Assembly: GCA_013339895.1 (NCBI GenBank)
Contig: JABACO010000009.1
Span: forward strand, 3,097,113 to 3,161,112
DNA length: 64,000 bases
Origin: Ephydatia muelleri
Taxonomy: Eukaryota > Porifera > Demospongiae > Spongillida > Spongillidae
Direction: 5' to 3'
The notes below the pieces were generated by a model. It made no database searches. It was given only the letters and a program-made list of their open reading frames with translations, and had not been told where the DNA came from. Shown in pieces: positions 10,460 through 24,300 of this stretch. The number at the start of each line of letters is the position of its first letter. Position 1 is the first letter of the stretch. Both the position numbers and the translations under genes were made by a program.

Positions 10460-11410
10460 ACATTGTCAAATATTTAATAGTTATTGTATTTATTTAGTAT
10501 CAGTCATACACCAAACCAGACATACATTTCACAAAAATGATATTTAATCCCACAACACTGTACCTACAAAAAGTGTTCAAACACTGCAGTACTTTAGCCT
10601 ACCCTTACAAGTGTTGGGCAGCATTCAATATTTCTTCATGATTCTATCAGAATCTACATGTGGTATATAGACATATGTAACCGCATGAATGCACGAACAC
10701 GTTTAGCATACACCCAATGTTCAAGCTGCAACAGGTCTGTTAAATATATTTTTAAAAGACTACCTACCTAGAAATACTGTGATATTAAATGCATACCCAT
10801 AATAAATACTTGTGAGTAATAATGTATATGTTCCCATGCCATTTTACTAGGGTGTGGTCTAAATAGAATCCAGATGGATTTTAATACAGTCACTGTTGCC
10901 ACACAAGCACTGCCATGGTACTTAACCTTCCCTCTCAGCCCAAAGTGGCATGCAGGATACTAAACAAGCTTGCATCAAATTTGAAATTTAGCAGCATACT
11001 GGGGTACTCTACAACACGCTAGCGAACCATACACACAGCAGTGCACATTAGCACGCAAGCCTTCATAAGCACATCGAGATTACATGCATGCATACGGTAA
11101 TTACATGTTGAAAAAGCAGCTGTAGGCCTACTAGTATAGGCCTACTAGAAATCCACACGCGCACGCGCTACTGGGGTCACCAACGCACGGGCCATGGCCA
11201 GCCTATATGGTAGACGTTTTGTACTGCATGGTACATGTACGTTGTGTCACTTGTGTGCGTGCATACCATTAAGATATAACTTTTCACTTGAAGTCCAGTA
11301 TCACCTCCAACTACGAAGTCACAGCTGCCATCATAATAGTCATATCATCTAACAAACCACGCCCTCAATCCGTCAGAAAGTAATTACTAAACAAGGCTGG
11401 GAACTATCTC
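10460..11410. other. Non-coding interior of CACTG copy I
   Basis: AT-rich sequence without recognisable genes or clear repeats. It lies between the GT array and the right subterminal repeats. Confidence 0.4.
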
Positions 11411-11724
11411 AATGGCGGTAAATCAGTGTTATGACAACACACCTTTAAAACGACCTAACACCCCACCCTTGCTGGGGGTTGCTCCTAACACCCTAACGCA
11501 GCCTGCCAACACCCCAAGATGTCAGCTCAACACCCTTGTGTGTTGCCATAACACTCCTTGGGCTGTAACACCCCTCAAACCTAACACCCCTCGGGCCTTT
11601 TTTTTTAACAGTGTGCTTGCAAATTTGCTTTCTTGCACTCCAGATTCAAGACAGTTAGTACAGAGTGTGGTGTCCACTTGCTACGAGAAAGAACATTCAC
11701 AGAGCTGTATCATTTTTTAAATAT

Positions 11725-11847
11725 CAAACAGTGCTTCCATGGAAGCACTGTTTGAGCAGAGTTGACCGTCTAGGTGTGCGTGGTGTTTGCCAACCGCGAC
11801 TGCAGTCGCGGTTGGCAAACACCACGCACACCTAGACGGTCAACTCT
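11725..11847. repeat. Two adjacent perfect palindromes
   Basis: 11725-11754 is a 30-bp perfect palindrome centred on CCATGG. 11758-11847 is a 90-bp perfect palindrome centred on CTGCAG (45-bp arms, no loop). They are separated by three bases and lie just outside the CACTG element. Confidence 0.9.
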
Positions 11848-11879
11848 TTAACCTGTTTGCACATCTGTCTCTCCCACAA

Positions 11880-12480
11880 CGAGTTCTCCCATTACATGTG
11901 TCAATATCTAGTCCCTAAACCTCCACTTATAGCCTCTGCACCCCCACAGCCACCTGCTGAGCCGGAATTACCTCAACCTGGAGAACAGTTGCGTCGTTCA
12001 ACTTGGAACAGACACCCCTAGCTCCAGATTGGTATATGGGCACATTGTTGTTCATTCTGTTCATACCCATACAAACTGTGAGGACACAGTTTCATTGGAT
12101 GGGGAGCTGTGTAACGATGGCAACAGCTGTACGCATGAGCAACACTACTACTATCGAGAACTGTAGTGCCGTGTGCATTAAAGAACAATAGTTGGCTGGT
12201 ATATAATTGACCATAAAGGAATTAAACAGTCAGAGCGCAGACTGCCTTTTCATCAGAGGGAGGAAGTGAAAGAGTTGCTGGATGGCATGTTGGGAAGAAA
12301 GGTGATAGAACCTAGTCAGGGGTCATGGTCGTCCCCAGTAGTGTTGCTCATGCGTACAGCCGTTGCCATCGTTACACTTGCTATACTTCTGAATAATCTG
12401 GCTCCGCACTTTACAATCAAAAGTGTTTGTAGTCTTGGTGGTATTCCACATCCATCACGGTAACCCTTCAGATAGCGCAT
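11880..12480 (+). mobile_element. Ty3/gypsy relic (integrase tail, LTR piece, RT fragment)
   Basis: 11925-12010 encodes a Pro-rich tail ending QLRRSTWNRHP, a typical end of gypsy polyproteins. A purine tract precedes TGTAACGATGG at 12109, which looks like an LTR start. 12240-12345 encodes LPFHQREEVKELLDGM and then SWSSPVVL, the N-terminal RT region. The sequence at 12108-12145 recurs inverted at 12343-12380, so two LTR pieces face each other. It is highly decayed. Confidence 0.6.
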
Positions 12481-13300
12481 ATTGAGGATTGCCAGACCAT
12501 ATTGAAATTCAGTGGGTGATGAACATCTTACTAGTGGAAGAACGATTAGCCATTCACGTGAGCTTTTGCCGTTGACAGCTCTTGTAAGGGCCCTTAGCTT
12601 TGTCGTTTGGTACTGAACTTTGTGAGAATGCTTTCCAGATCAGATTTGTATGCTTCTATTCAGGCATCGAAATTGGAATTATTTAGTGAATAGACTGAAT
12701 GCTTCATATTATTCAAGCAGAAACTTCAGCTATAGATAAATATTTGTATTGTACCGACGAATCAAATATTATGATCGAACATTTTAAGGGGAACAATAGA
12801 TCCTATACGATATACTGTATTGTCTGGAGAGAGGGTGGGGAGAGGGTGGGGAGAGGGTGGGGAGAGGGTGGGGAGAGGGTGGGGAGGGGGGTGGGGAGAA
12901 GGTGGGGAGAAGGTGAGGAGAGGGTGGGGAGGACTAGAGATAAATAGTCAGTCAAATATAATTATCTTTCAGTGATAGAGTGCGTAATGATATGAAATTA
13001 TATAGCATGGCTGCAAGTCCAAATGAATATGGCTGAATTGGAAATTTCTCGGAAAGAAAACTGCCGTTCGTCAGTACTGTATACTATCTGCTTACCGCAA
13101 CGAGATCATTAGCAAACTAGCCATGTAAATTGTAGAGGCCAGTGTAACTGGGTTAGCAGCAGCAAGTTATTGGCAGCAAGGAGTACGGGCACACGCTGAC
13201 TATTATACAGGAATAACAGCGCATGCGTTACACCAGCATGCGTTACAAACACAATTGTAGTCAGCTGATTGCATGTAGTAGCTGGCTATAATTTAAGTTT
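12481..13300. other. Intergenic stretch with a G-rich minisatellite
   Basis: At 12826-12935 GGAGAGGGTGG-type units repeat about ten times; these G-runs could form quadruplexes. The remainder shows nothing recognisable. Confidence 0.6.
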
Positions 13301-14420
13301 GTCAACTTAGGTGTGGTCGATGGAGGGCGGTAACAGAGATAATGATAGTATCCCTGGCATGGTAGTACCAACTGCATCGTCCTAGACCCATTGACGCTGT
13401 ATGTATAGCCCTTGACGCAGTGTTTGCAGTCGTTACGTCTGGCTACCAGCGGGGTGTATCGACCCTATACATTCCCTCTATCTGGTCATCACCAGCTTGC
13501 ATGCAGAGTAAGGCTTGAAACCGGTTGTGCCAGAGCTCCGGTTAACCGGTTAATCGGACGATTAACCGATCGCGAGAATCAAACAACCGCCTCAAATGGT
13601 TCTATTTCAGCTAAATAACCGCTTCAACCGGTTGTTAAATTTTCAAGCAACCACAACCGACCGGTTGATATTTTATAGAGGAGTTGCAAGTGGCGTCACG
13701 CGCGTCTTACATATCTAGCAATAATGCTGGGCACGAGAAAACAATAAGCGGACGAGAGCGAACAACGGAGAGAAGGCTGGTCCCGACTCCGGTGGTCATG
13801 CTCTTCCTCAAAACGAGCTATGTACTGCTTACAACCGCTTATATGTTCAAGTGGCTCCCACGTATCATCCTCATCTTTCCATCGCACGAGCCATTCTTTG
13901 TGCTTTTTTGACATTCGCTCGGCAATCATATCAGAGATAATATATAGAGGGATTGGAAACCCACCCACATAACACCAATTAACGCGGATAGGGCTGGCAA
14001 GGGTTATGAAACCATACAACATACCATAAAACACTACTGTAAAGCACATTGAACTCAAAGAGCTACATGTAGAGCTTTACGTGTGCAATCAGTTGCTTTC
14101 TCAACCCTTTTGTTTTCTGCATGCTTTTCTTCTGCTCCTTTTTGTACAGTTCCATCCAAGCATTAGCTTGGGCAAAGCCCCGTATAGTGATCCACATGTC
14201 GACAATCAAATCTAACACAGTGTTGGAGATGTCTTCATTCCAGTTAACCATTATAATTGACCACAGAAATAAAACATCCCTCCTCCCTCTCCTCCCTCTC
14301 CTCCTTCCTCTCCTCCCTCTACTCCCTTCTCCTCTCCCTACTCCATCCTCCCTCTCCCCTTCCTCTCCCCTCCTCCCTCCTCTCTCCTCCCTCCTCCCTC
14401 TCCCCTCTCCCCTCTCCCCA

Positions 14421-15170
<750 letters not shown>

Positions 15171-15181
15171 ATTGCACCATA

Positions 15182-15253
15182 AGGACCTTGACAAATGGAC
15201 ACATATACTTCAGGAGGACCTCCTGAAGTATATGTGTCCATTTGTCAAGGTCC
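15182..15253. repeat. Perfect palindrome, 36-bp arms
   Basis: GGACCTTGACAAATGG begins the left arm and its exact inverse ends the right arm. There is no loop. Part of the arm sequence recurs just downstream (TCCATTTGTCAGGTCC, about 15262). Confidence 0.85.
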
Positions 15254-16465
15254 CTTTCGTAGGTCCATTTGTCAGGTCCCTTGGTAGGAGCTCTCCAGAC
15301 CAATACAGAGTACAACGTCTAGGCCTACCCGTATAGAAGAAAAGATCATATGAGGAAAGTCAGTTCAGAGTACTAGGGCTTATTAATAACCATGTACATT
15401 GAACGCCGCGTCCATGCATTACAATTGATACACTTTCGCGGAGTGAGCAGGGCCCAAACAACTTTTGATTCGAACCAAAACAAGCATCGGTCAAGTTATC
15501 AACATAGCACAATCAGAAAATATACCTTACACTATCGTCTTTCCACGTAGTGCGGCGATACAGGTACAAAACGGAAGGGACTCCAAAAGTCAAACAAAAG
15601 CCAGAAACACGCGTTTTGCTTGACAGGAGCTCTCCAAAACACCTTTGTGTCACTCACAACACCGAGATCTACCTGTTGCAGCAAAAATGAACCGCATATG
15701 TCATACAGGAAAGCCGATGGAGGTACAAAACGACGCCGTGTCAAGATGGCGCCCCGAAGACAAAGGAATACAACTTTTTTTAACAAGGCTCACAACAAAT
15801 GTAGCGTAAAACTGTATTCCCTCACGCCTTTACTATCTTACAAATCGAATTTGCTGGGCTGTTGTCGCACAAAACTCCACTGAATTTGACAAAAAATCGA
15901 TCTCTACTCCCGCCTTTTCCAGAGATTATGCACGTTTATAGGTGTGATTTGCACTACATAGCCCTGTCCGCGTGCATTGCATACAGAGTATACGCATGCG
16001 TGGGTGGGTTTCCAATCCCTCTATATATTATCTCTGATCATATCCTCCACTGCGAGGTAGATGTCTTTGTACGCGGGGGGATCCGCGACATTCTTAGGGG
16101 TACGCCGCGGACCATCTTTTTTGCCATGTGGCAAAGCCCGAGGTTGTGCTGGTTTAGCTTTTGGTCCCATCGATCATGCATCAATTGTTAAACCGGAAAT
16201 AACCGGTTGTTTTAAAACCTCAACCGACCGGTTATTTTTAAACAATCATCTTAACCGACCGGTTTTTTAACCTCTTACAACCGGTTTTTTTTTCTAAACT
16301 AACAGGTTTCAAGCCTTAGCATTGCAGAGCCACTTGGCCTCTCAAGCTACCCAATCTTTTCCGAGGCACTATGCATGGAACGACACGTGTATCGCTTTTG
16401 GTTTTCTGATTCAATAGTTTCAGTCTGCACTGGCGACGCTGTGGATCCGCATCAATGTATTTGCA

Positions 16466-18060
16466 CCGCTCCCCCAAGTTCTTGCTCACAGTCCATCCTT
16501 CAGTGAATTTGTTGCACGCATCACAAGAGGTTCCTTCAAGATGCCGGGCAGGACGAAGGTTACCAGAGTAGTTGTATGAGGACATGCATGATGAAGTTGA
16601 AGGACGTGTTGAAGCAATCCAACTCTGTTTCGCTTACAACTGATGCAGCAAATATACCAGCAGGTGATTCATATGTAGCCATCAGGCCACTGGATTAGTT
16701 CAGATTGGGAACTGCTGTCAGCTGTCTTAGCTGTGAGTATAGTAATGTTTCACATAATACAGGAGCTGGGGATCAAGTACACATTAGATGATAGGCTGGA
16801 TGCAATTGCCACAGACAATGGTGCAAATTTTTTGGCCGCTGTGGAAGACTTGTTGGAGAATGGGATGTGTGAAGAACAGGTGCAATGTGCTTGTCATGCA
16901 TACCCTCCAATTGTCATATTGATCCACCAAGGGCTAACCATACCAACAAATGCAACTCGTGAATTGATTGAAATTTTCCAAAAGAATAAAATCCATTGCT
17001 CCACTTTGCTGACAGAAGTACTCAGTCTGGTGAACCAAATGGTGGAGATTGAGCAAGATGATGATGCCTGTGGTGAGCACCTAGTCAATGAGATAGAGAT
17101 TGCTCCTGTTGCTGATGCTAAAGTTTCCTCATTTCATGCAACTCCACATGACCACACCCTCAAGCTCATTAAAGATGTTGTAACAAGATGGAATTCGACA
17201 TGTATTTTCTGCAGTCCCCTTTCGTAAATTGATTGAAGAACTTGGTATAGAAGGACCTACCGATGATGACTCGTCAGCTGCTCAGCTGCTGTGTCACTTC
17301 ATGAAACCATTTCAAGTTGTCACAGATTATCTTCATGATGAAACATACCCCACACTTGGCAGTTTGTCCAGAAAATTGTCACAGCTGATCTTGTATTTCA
17401 GTGAGCAACAGGCCAAACTACCACAATCATGGGCTTAGGCAAGACCTGGGCTGACCTTCCCAAGGCTGTGTGATGTATGTGAGACTTTGTCCTGGCAGAC
17501 TTGAACAGGCGTTGGGATACCGCAGGCAATTATCTTCTTGGGATGGCAGCATTGTGGATTCACATCACAGAAGCTTGGAGTGGCTGACATCTCCACAACA
17601 GTGCACCATCAGACAACAACTGCTGATGGAAATATTTGCTGTAGCAGGGGTTCCTTCATATGAATCCAATGTGCCAAAGCCCACCAAATGCAGATGATTT
17701 GAGGATTGTGATTTTCTAGAAGATTGCGATGATGAATCAGGTCAATGATGAACAACAAATGTGTGCGTAGCAGTCTTCGCAACACAGTTAAGGAGGATTA
17801 TAATGCTTGGCTTCGACTCCCAGCATTCAGATCAGTAGATGTCATGGCCTCTTTAGATCCATTGGAATGGTGGAAAATGCACCGCAAAGCTTGCTCGAGA
17901 GTATCTGGCTATTCCTGCATCATCCGCCCCTTCAGAGAGAGTGTTTTCAAGAACCACGTTGATCCAGGAGCATCAGCGATGGAGCCTATTTCCCATTGGC
18001 TGGAGGCATTATTTCTCCTAAAGCACAATGCATGGATGCTTTGAAAAAAATAAACCAATG
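16466..18060 (+). pseudogene. hAT-family transposase relic
   Basis: In several frames the region reads as one hAT transposase: a pre-catalytic segment FSEFVARITRGSFKMPGRT (about 16495), SVSLTTDA (first Asp, about 16625), ATDNGANFLAAVEDLL (second Asp, 16806), CACHAYPPI, DVVTRWNST (about 17180), KPFQVVTDYL (about 17305), and the C-terminal dimerisation block DPLEWWKMH followed by LAIPASSAPSERVFSR in another frame (about 17860-17960). Frameshifts and stops separate the blocks. It abuts the GPCR fragment, so it contributed to breaking that gene. Confidence 0.8.
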
Positions 18061-18247
18061 CTATATAGATGAACAACTATATAGAATTGGCTTACTTCTT
18101 TCGAAGCATTCATGCATTGTGCTTTAGGAGAACTGATGCCTCCAGCAGCTGGGCTCTATCGCTTGACGCTCCTGGATCAACTTGGTTCTTGAAAGCACTC
18201 TCTCTGAAGGGGCGAATGATGTAGGAATAGCCAGATACTCTCTTGGC
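17890..18247. repeat. Inverted duplication of the hAT 3' end
   Basis: About 150 bp at 17890-18038 (dimerisation-domain coding) recurs in reverse complement at 18099-18247 with minor differences. This makes a long hairpin with a 60-bp spacer. Confidence 0.75.
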
Positions 18248-18368
18248 AATTCACATCAGTATGATTTGATATTATTTCATAATCATCTTCACTCAGGGAA
18301 TAATTTAACCGGATTCTCATCGCATTTTGCGAACCAGTTTTTATAGGGTGCGAAACAACTTTTAACAT

Positions 18369-21300
18369 TTGTCGCAGAAAATTGCGATGCGTAACACAAC
18401 GATCAACATTAAGGTTGCTGCTGCCAACCTGCATCCCCCTCAGTTCTCCCAGTCAGTCTACAGTGGCACGACACAGCTGAGCAATGGCACCAACATTGGC
18501 TATATGGTCATGGGTGTGCAGATCACATGCACGGACCAAGACTATGGCATAAATGCGCAAACATTCCTCTCTGTCACGGGGGGAATGTATTCAACATCAC
18601 AGAGAGTGGCTATGTCTTAATTTAAAAGAACCTTCCCAGCTCTCAGGCCTACCCCTCGTACATACTGACAGTGACATGCCAGGATATGGGATCTCCACCT
18701 CTCAACAACAGCGGCTTGGTCATTGTTGGCGTGATAGGTAACAATCTGTTTGCACCTCAGTTCAACAAGTCCATTTACGATTTCAGCATTCCTGACAGTA
18801 CTAGAGCGGGGACACTCATTGGTGTGGTCAGTGCTGCTAATCCCAATCCAGGCATTGGAGGCTCCATCTCCTACACACTCAACAGCACAGGCAGTGCTGT
18901 CATTGTGGACCCCAACAGTGGCAGTGTCTACGTCGCATATCAGCCAGTGACCAGTGGTGTGTACGTGTACACGGTGACGGCTACAAACAGTCTGGCCCTG
19001 ATCAGTACAGCCACACTTATCCTCACTGTGGTGAGCATTAACAGAACACCACCATACTCCTCTCAGCCTCTCCGCATCTGTCTCTGAACACGTCCCTGTA
19101 ACAACAGTTGTGACAAATGTGGTCTGTACCACTCAAGGAGATTCCTAATCCCAATAAGTAGTCCCTTTTAGCATAGACCCAGTGGTAGGGCTGGTTACAG
19201 TAAATGGCAGATTGAATGCAACGGTCACACGTACGTACACTCTGAGCGTCATATGTCCATGACCTTGATGGGAATACCTCATCTGCGTTGCTTACGATAA
19301 ACATTATTCCTTACAACAATTATGCCCCGATTTTTGTTAGAGCACCTTACTCCGCATATGTAGCAGAATATGCCATCCCTGGAACACTAGTGACTACAGT
19401 TAGTGCTACTGATGCAGACCTTGACCCTTACAATGTCATCACCTACTCCATTGTGGGGGGAAATGACCAGGGCAAGTTCGTCATAGATCCCTCCTCAGGT
19501 ACAGTGAAGGTACTTGAGACTATAGGTCCTGATCATCTATCCTTCTCCTATGTACTTATCGTACGTGCACAGAACGTGATTGGTGACCCCAGTGGACCAC
19601 CATCTCTGTTGTCAGAAACTACTCTCACTATTGCAGTACTGGACGAAAATGACAACTCCCCTGTATTGCAGCCAATGGATGTAATACGTCCGTTTGCCAA
19701 TGGCTCTGTGGTGCCCAATACGATCATTGTCACCTTCACCTGCACAGACAGTGACACAGGTTTAAATGGAGCAACGCATTTCTCTTATCCACCAACATCT
19801 CCATGTTGGCCATCTTCCCCAATGGCTCTCTCATCGCCACGGGCACAATCTCAAGCAACCTGAGCGTTGAAGTGATCTGCGCTGACATGGGTAGCCCGCC
19901 ACGCTCCACTGCAACCCAGGTCACCATCTTCACGTCCAGCAACAACCTGCATGCACCCACATTCAATTCCACCACCCTGTACGCTTCTGTCCCTGGTGAC
20001 ACTGCAACAGTTGGGCAAACAGTAGGCTGCTACCCCGCCATGGACCTGGATAGCCCAAGCACTCAAGATGGAACAATTACCTACACCCTGGACATGACGT
20101 ACTCCAATGACAGCATGAGCAGGCTTGGTGTCAAGGTAGGGACAGGATGCATCTTTGTGGTCTTTCCTCTGCAACCTAGTGCACCCTTCTACAGCTACCT
20201 CCTCATGGCAACAGACCAGGGGTCCCCAGCCAAGTCAGGGTCTGCCATTCTCCTCATCACCGTGACATTTACCATTCAGAGCCCACATTTTATGGATGCC
20301 CCCTATACCATATCTGTTCCAGAGAATGCAACAAGCAGTAGCTCAGTAGCTTCAGTTCACTGTGCTGATGACAGACCCTCCAGTACTTTATGTTACAACA
20401 TCACTGGTGGGAATGGGAATGGGTCATTTGCCATCAACACCAGTTCAGGGGTACTATTATATACCTCTGTGGGTCTTAACTATGAGACAGCGATGCGCTA
20501 CACTCTTCAGGTGCGTTGCACAAATTCAATTGGTCTGTTTGGCACCACTTCAGTCTATGTAGTGTGCTGCAGGTTAATGAGTTCACTCCAACGTTCACGG
20601 TACCAGTGGGGATTTTCATTCCAGAGAATGCTGCTCTCGGGGTCTTATGTTGTGCAACTGAACTGGACAGATGGAGATGCTGGGTCAGATGGGGAGGTCA
20701 CATTTAGCATCACCTGGTGGTAATGATGGCAATGCAGTTTTCAATCACTTCCAACGGTCTGGTGTTTGTGAGTGGCGCACTGGACAGAGAGACCAAACCA
20801 GTGTACATCCTCCAAATCACAATAACCGACTTGTCTCCCACTGACCCTAAGTCCAGTACCAATAATATCACCATCACAGTGACAGACGTCAACGACAACG
20901 CACCAGTGTTTACACAGTAATCTGTATGTCTTCCAACTTCAAGGCACTGAAGTGGCCGGATACCTGATTGGCACGATCCACTGTACCGACAGAGACGCTG
21001 GAGTCAATGGACAGGTGACGTACGTGCTTGCGTCTGCTTCATCCAACCTTCCACTCTTTAGCCCTTGACATGGTAAACGGAACCCTCAGCCTTACCACAC
21101 CCGCATCTGGTTCGCAGCGCCAACGGAATCACCCTCACAGTGATGTGCACAGACATGGGCACGCCTAGTCTATTCGGCTCTGCTACGGTCCTCATCTCAG
21201 TGAATGAGACAAACCACTATGCACCTCAGTTCACTAACCAGTCCTATGCTGCTGTGATCAGTGAGAGTACCCCCGTGCTCACCCCCATCCTCAACGTCAG

Positions 21301-24300
21301 AGCCACGGACAGGGACACGGGGCTGTACGGCATTGTACGCTACTCACTGCTGGACACCATAAATGGCATCTTTTACATGGATGACAGCACGGGGCAGCTG
21401 CTGCTGCTGAGGACACTGAATTATGTCATGGCAAGTCAATACTTTCTCGTTGCCAGTAGCAACTGATGGTGCTCCAGGAGTGTTGTATAGAAGAACGGCA
21501 ACAGCCAACGTAACTATTCAAGTGCTTTCTACAAACAGGTATGACCCATGCTGCCCTACATGTGACTTACAGCGCACAAATCAACCAGAGCACGACAGGA
21601 GTGATTCTAGACCTCGGCTGCTATGACAACGATACTGGTGTGAATGGATTGCTAACATACAGCATTAAAAGTGGGAATGTTAATGCAGTCTTCACAGCAG
21701 TAAGCGGCAGCTTGATGGTTCCTTCCTGCCGTGCCACCCAATGCTAACATCACACAGTACAATCTTGTGATGCAAGTGTCTGATATGGGCATGCCATCAC
21801 ATCAAACACAAATCAACATCACTGTGTATTACATGTTTGCAAATCAATACTCACCTGTGTTTGAAAACATGCAGTACAATTTCAATGTTTCAGAAGTTGT
21901 ACCTGTAGGAACATCAGTGTATCAGGTGAAGGCTAATGACGAAGATATTGGGCTGGTTAGTGTAGTGCGTTACTTCATCAGTGGAACAGACAAGTTCCTG
22001 ATTGACTCAGCATCTGGTACCATATTTGTATCCTAAGGCTCTGGACTGGAAGTCTGTAAGGAGCATTAGCTTCTCTGTGATAGCCCAGGATCAAGACCCA
22101 CTTGCTCCCAGGAGCAGTTCAGCAGGCGTTCTGGTCACCATGTCTTGAATGGTAATGTCAACCCTCCTTCTTGTCCTACCAGTGTCATTGATGCACTGGT
22201 GTCAAGTGCTAGTCCTTGTTAATAGCACCATAGTCATTCTTTCGTGCTCTGATCCTGATGGAAGCCTCTGTCACTTACCAGTTGATTGGTGGGGGAGGTT
22301 CATCAGTTGGTATTGGTGTGAGCTCTGGGATGTTGTATGTGGCCGGACCTCTGATACCTTCCACCTCCAGCTTTCTCACCATCAATGTTACTGATGGGGT
22401 GAACAGGCCCTCACAGGTGTTTGTGAACCTCAAGGTCCTCTTCACCTAATCAGTACCCTCCACAGTTTGTAATGAATAGTCCAACATTTTCAGTTTTTGA
22501 AACAGCTTCTTTATTGACACAAATTGGGACTGTGGTAGCCACAGACATGGACAGTGCGAATTCAAGCCTTACATATTCAATTCCAAACTCATCCCTTACC
22601 ATTTTACATAGATGCAAGCAGTGGAAGTATCTTCCTTGTTTCACCCCTCAACTATGAGGCCCAGACGAGCTATACCTTTGTAGTGAAGGTTCAAGATGGC
22701 GGCAGCTACAATGGTTCAAATGTACTGTCATCAACAACACCAGTCACAGTGGTAGTCCTTAATGTGAATGAAAACGCCCCTCAGTTCTCCAATGGTGGAG
22801 TATATGGAGCTGCTGTACCCAAGAATGCCAGCATAGGCACCACTGTTCTAAACCTCCAGTGCACTGACACAGACTCGCCCCCATATGTATCCATCTCTTC
22901 CTCAGGTTTCAGTGGAAAACCTTTCATCCTGACACAAAACAACGTCACTGTGTCTCAATCACCGATTGGCACCGGGATATACACCATCCCCCTCACCTGC
23001 TCTGATGGAGGAAATCTAAGCACGAGTGGTAGTGTATTCATCATAGTTCCTGACCCAGCTGCACCTGCCTTCACCCAATCTATCTACGTGTGGACCCTAC
23101 CCGAGAACACCTCCACTGGACTGGTGTATGCCCAAGTCAAGGCCTCCAGCAGTGACCAATCAGCATTCATCCTACACCATCGTTTATGGAAACAGTGACG
23201 AAAATTTCTACATCAACGCAAAAAACGGGTGACATCATACTTGTTGAGCAGCTCCACTATGCAGCTCAGCAGAACTACGCACTAGTAGGTGCAAGCCCAG
23301 GACAGCAGCAACAGGCAGAGCCACGCCCTGGTGCGTGTGCAGGTACTTCAAGGGCCTGGTCAGGTGCCCCGCCCATCCGCCCTACTCAGCATCCAGCAGG
23401 GCTGGCCAGTTGGGTATCCATTTGGTAGTCTTCAGTGCCCAGATGGTACCATCTCGAATGTGGGCAGCAGCCAGTCAGTGTTCTCCTTCTTGAACGCACC
23501 AGCAAGTACGCTGTTTGGTGTGGATAGGTACGGAGTGGTCAGGAAAGCAAGCAGTACCTGATTCGACACCCATCTATGCCACTGTCCTCACATGCTACAA
23601 TGTACCAGACCTCGTAGGAACAGGGACTGCAACAATCCAGGTCAGCTTTGTCAACAATTATGCACCGCAATTTGCACTGACCTCGTACAATGCCATCGTA
23701 CTGGAGTCTGCAACCATCCTCTCCAGCGTGGCTACTGTGTCAGGCCATTGACATGGACGTAGGCAGCTATGGAAATGTGACCTACAGCATCCTGGCCGGT
23801 AATCCAAACAAGTTTTTCATCAACCCTGTAACAGGAGACATTGGTGTGTTGACACCTCTGAACTATGAAGTGACAAACACCTATAACCTGACTGTTGTGG
23901 CAGTTGATGGAGGCCCAGCCGCCAGCCCTACCCAAAGGAGAACTGGCACGACCAGTGTTGTAATCAAGCTCCAGAATGTCAATGAATATGCCCCGATTCC
24001 CGACCAACAAAACTATATTCAAACTATCTCCACAAACTACTCTGCATTTCATGATGCTGTTCTCACTGTCCACTGCTCCGACTCAGATTTGGGGGATTCG
24101 ATATACTACAGTTTGGTTCCTCATTCCCAGGACTTTGTCATCCAGAGCAATGGTACCATCCTCCTGGCCAGGAATCAGACCCAGCAAAGCACCTATTCGT
24201 TCAACGCAGTGTGTACCGATAGTGGTGGTTTGTGGTCCTCAGCTCTAGTCACTGTGGTCGTTAACCCCTCTGATGTTGGATACCCCTGTCTTTGCTCAAC

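Larger units (their letters stand above)
3531..11613. mobile_element. DNA transposon with CACTG...CAGTG ends (copy I), carrying nested inserts
   Basis: The left end at 3531 reads CACTGTTAAAAAAAGG and the right end at 11613 reads TTTTTTTTTAACAGTG. Behind both ends lie about 170-200 bp dense in GGGTGTT/AACACCC motifs. The left 360 bp is homologous to the end at 57679 of copy II, up to the shared sequence ACACTAAACAAATGAAGA, which in copy II contains the transposase start codon. The right end is homologous to the end at 34872. Both flanks show TG next to the ends, a possible 2-bp duplication. No transposase is left here. Removing the LTR element leaves about 3.2 kb, so this is a non-autonomous or decayed member. 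Confidence 0.7.

Noticed and set aside
12826..12935. Telomere-like or CRISPR-like repeat
   Set aside because: The short G-rich units have no spacers and do not match telomeric sequence; the genome is eukaryotic.
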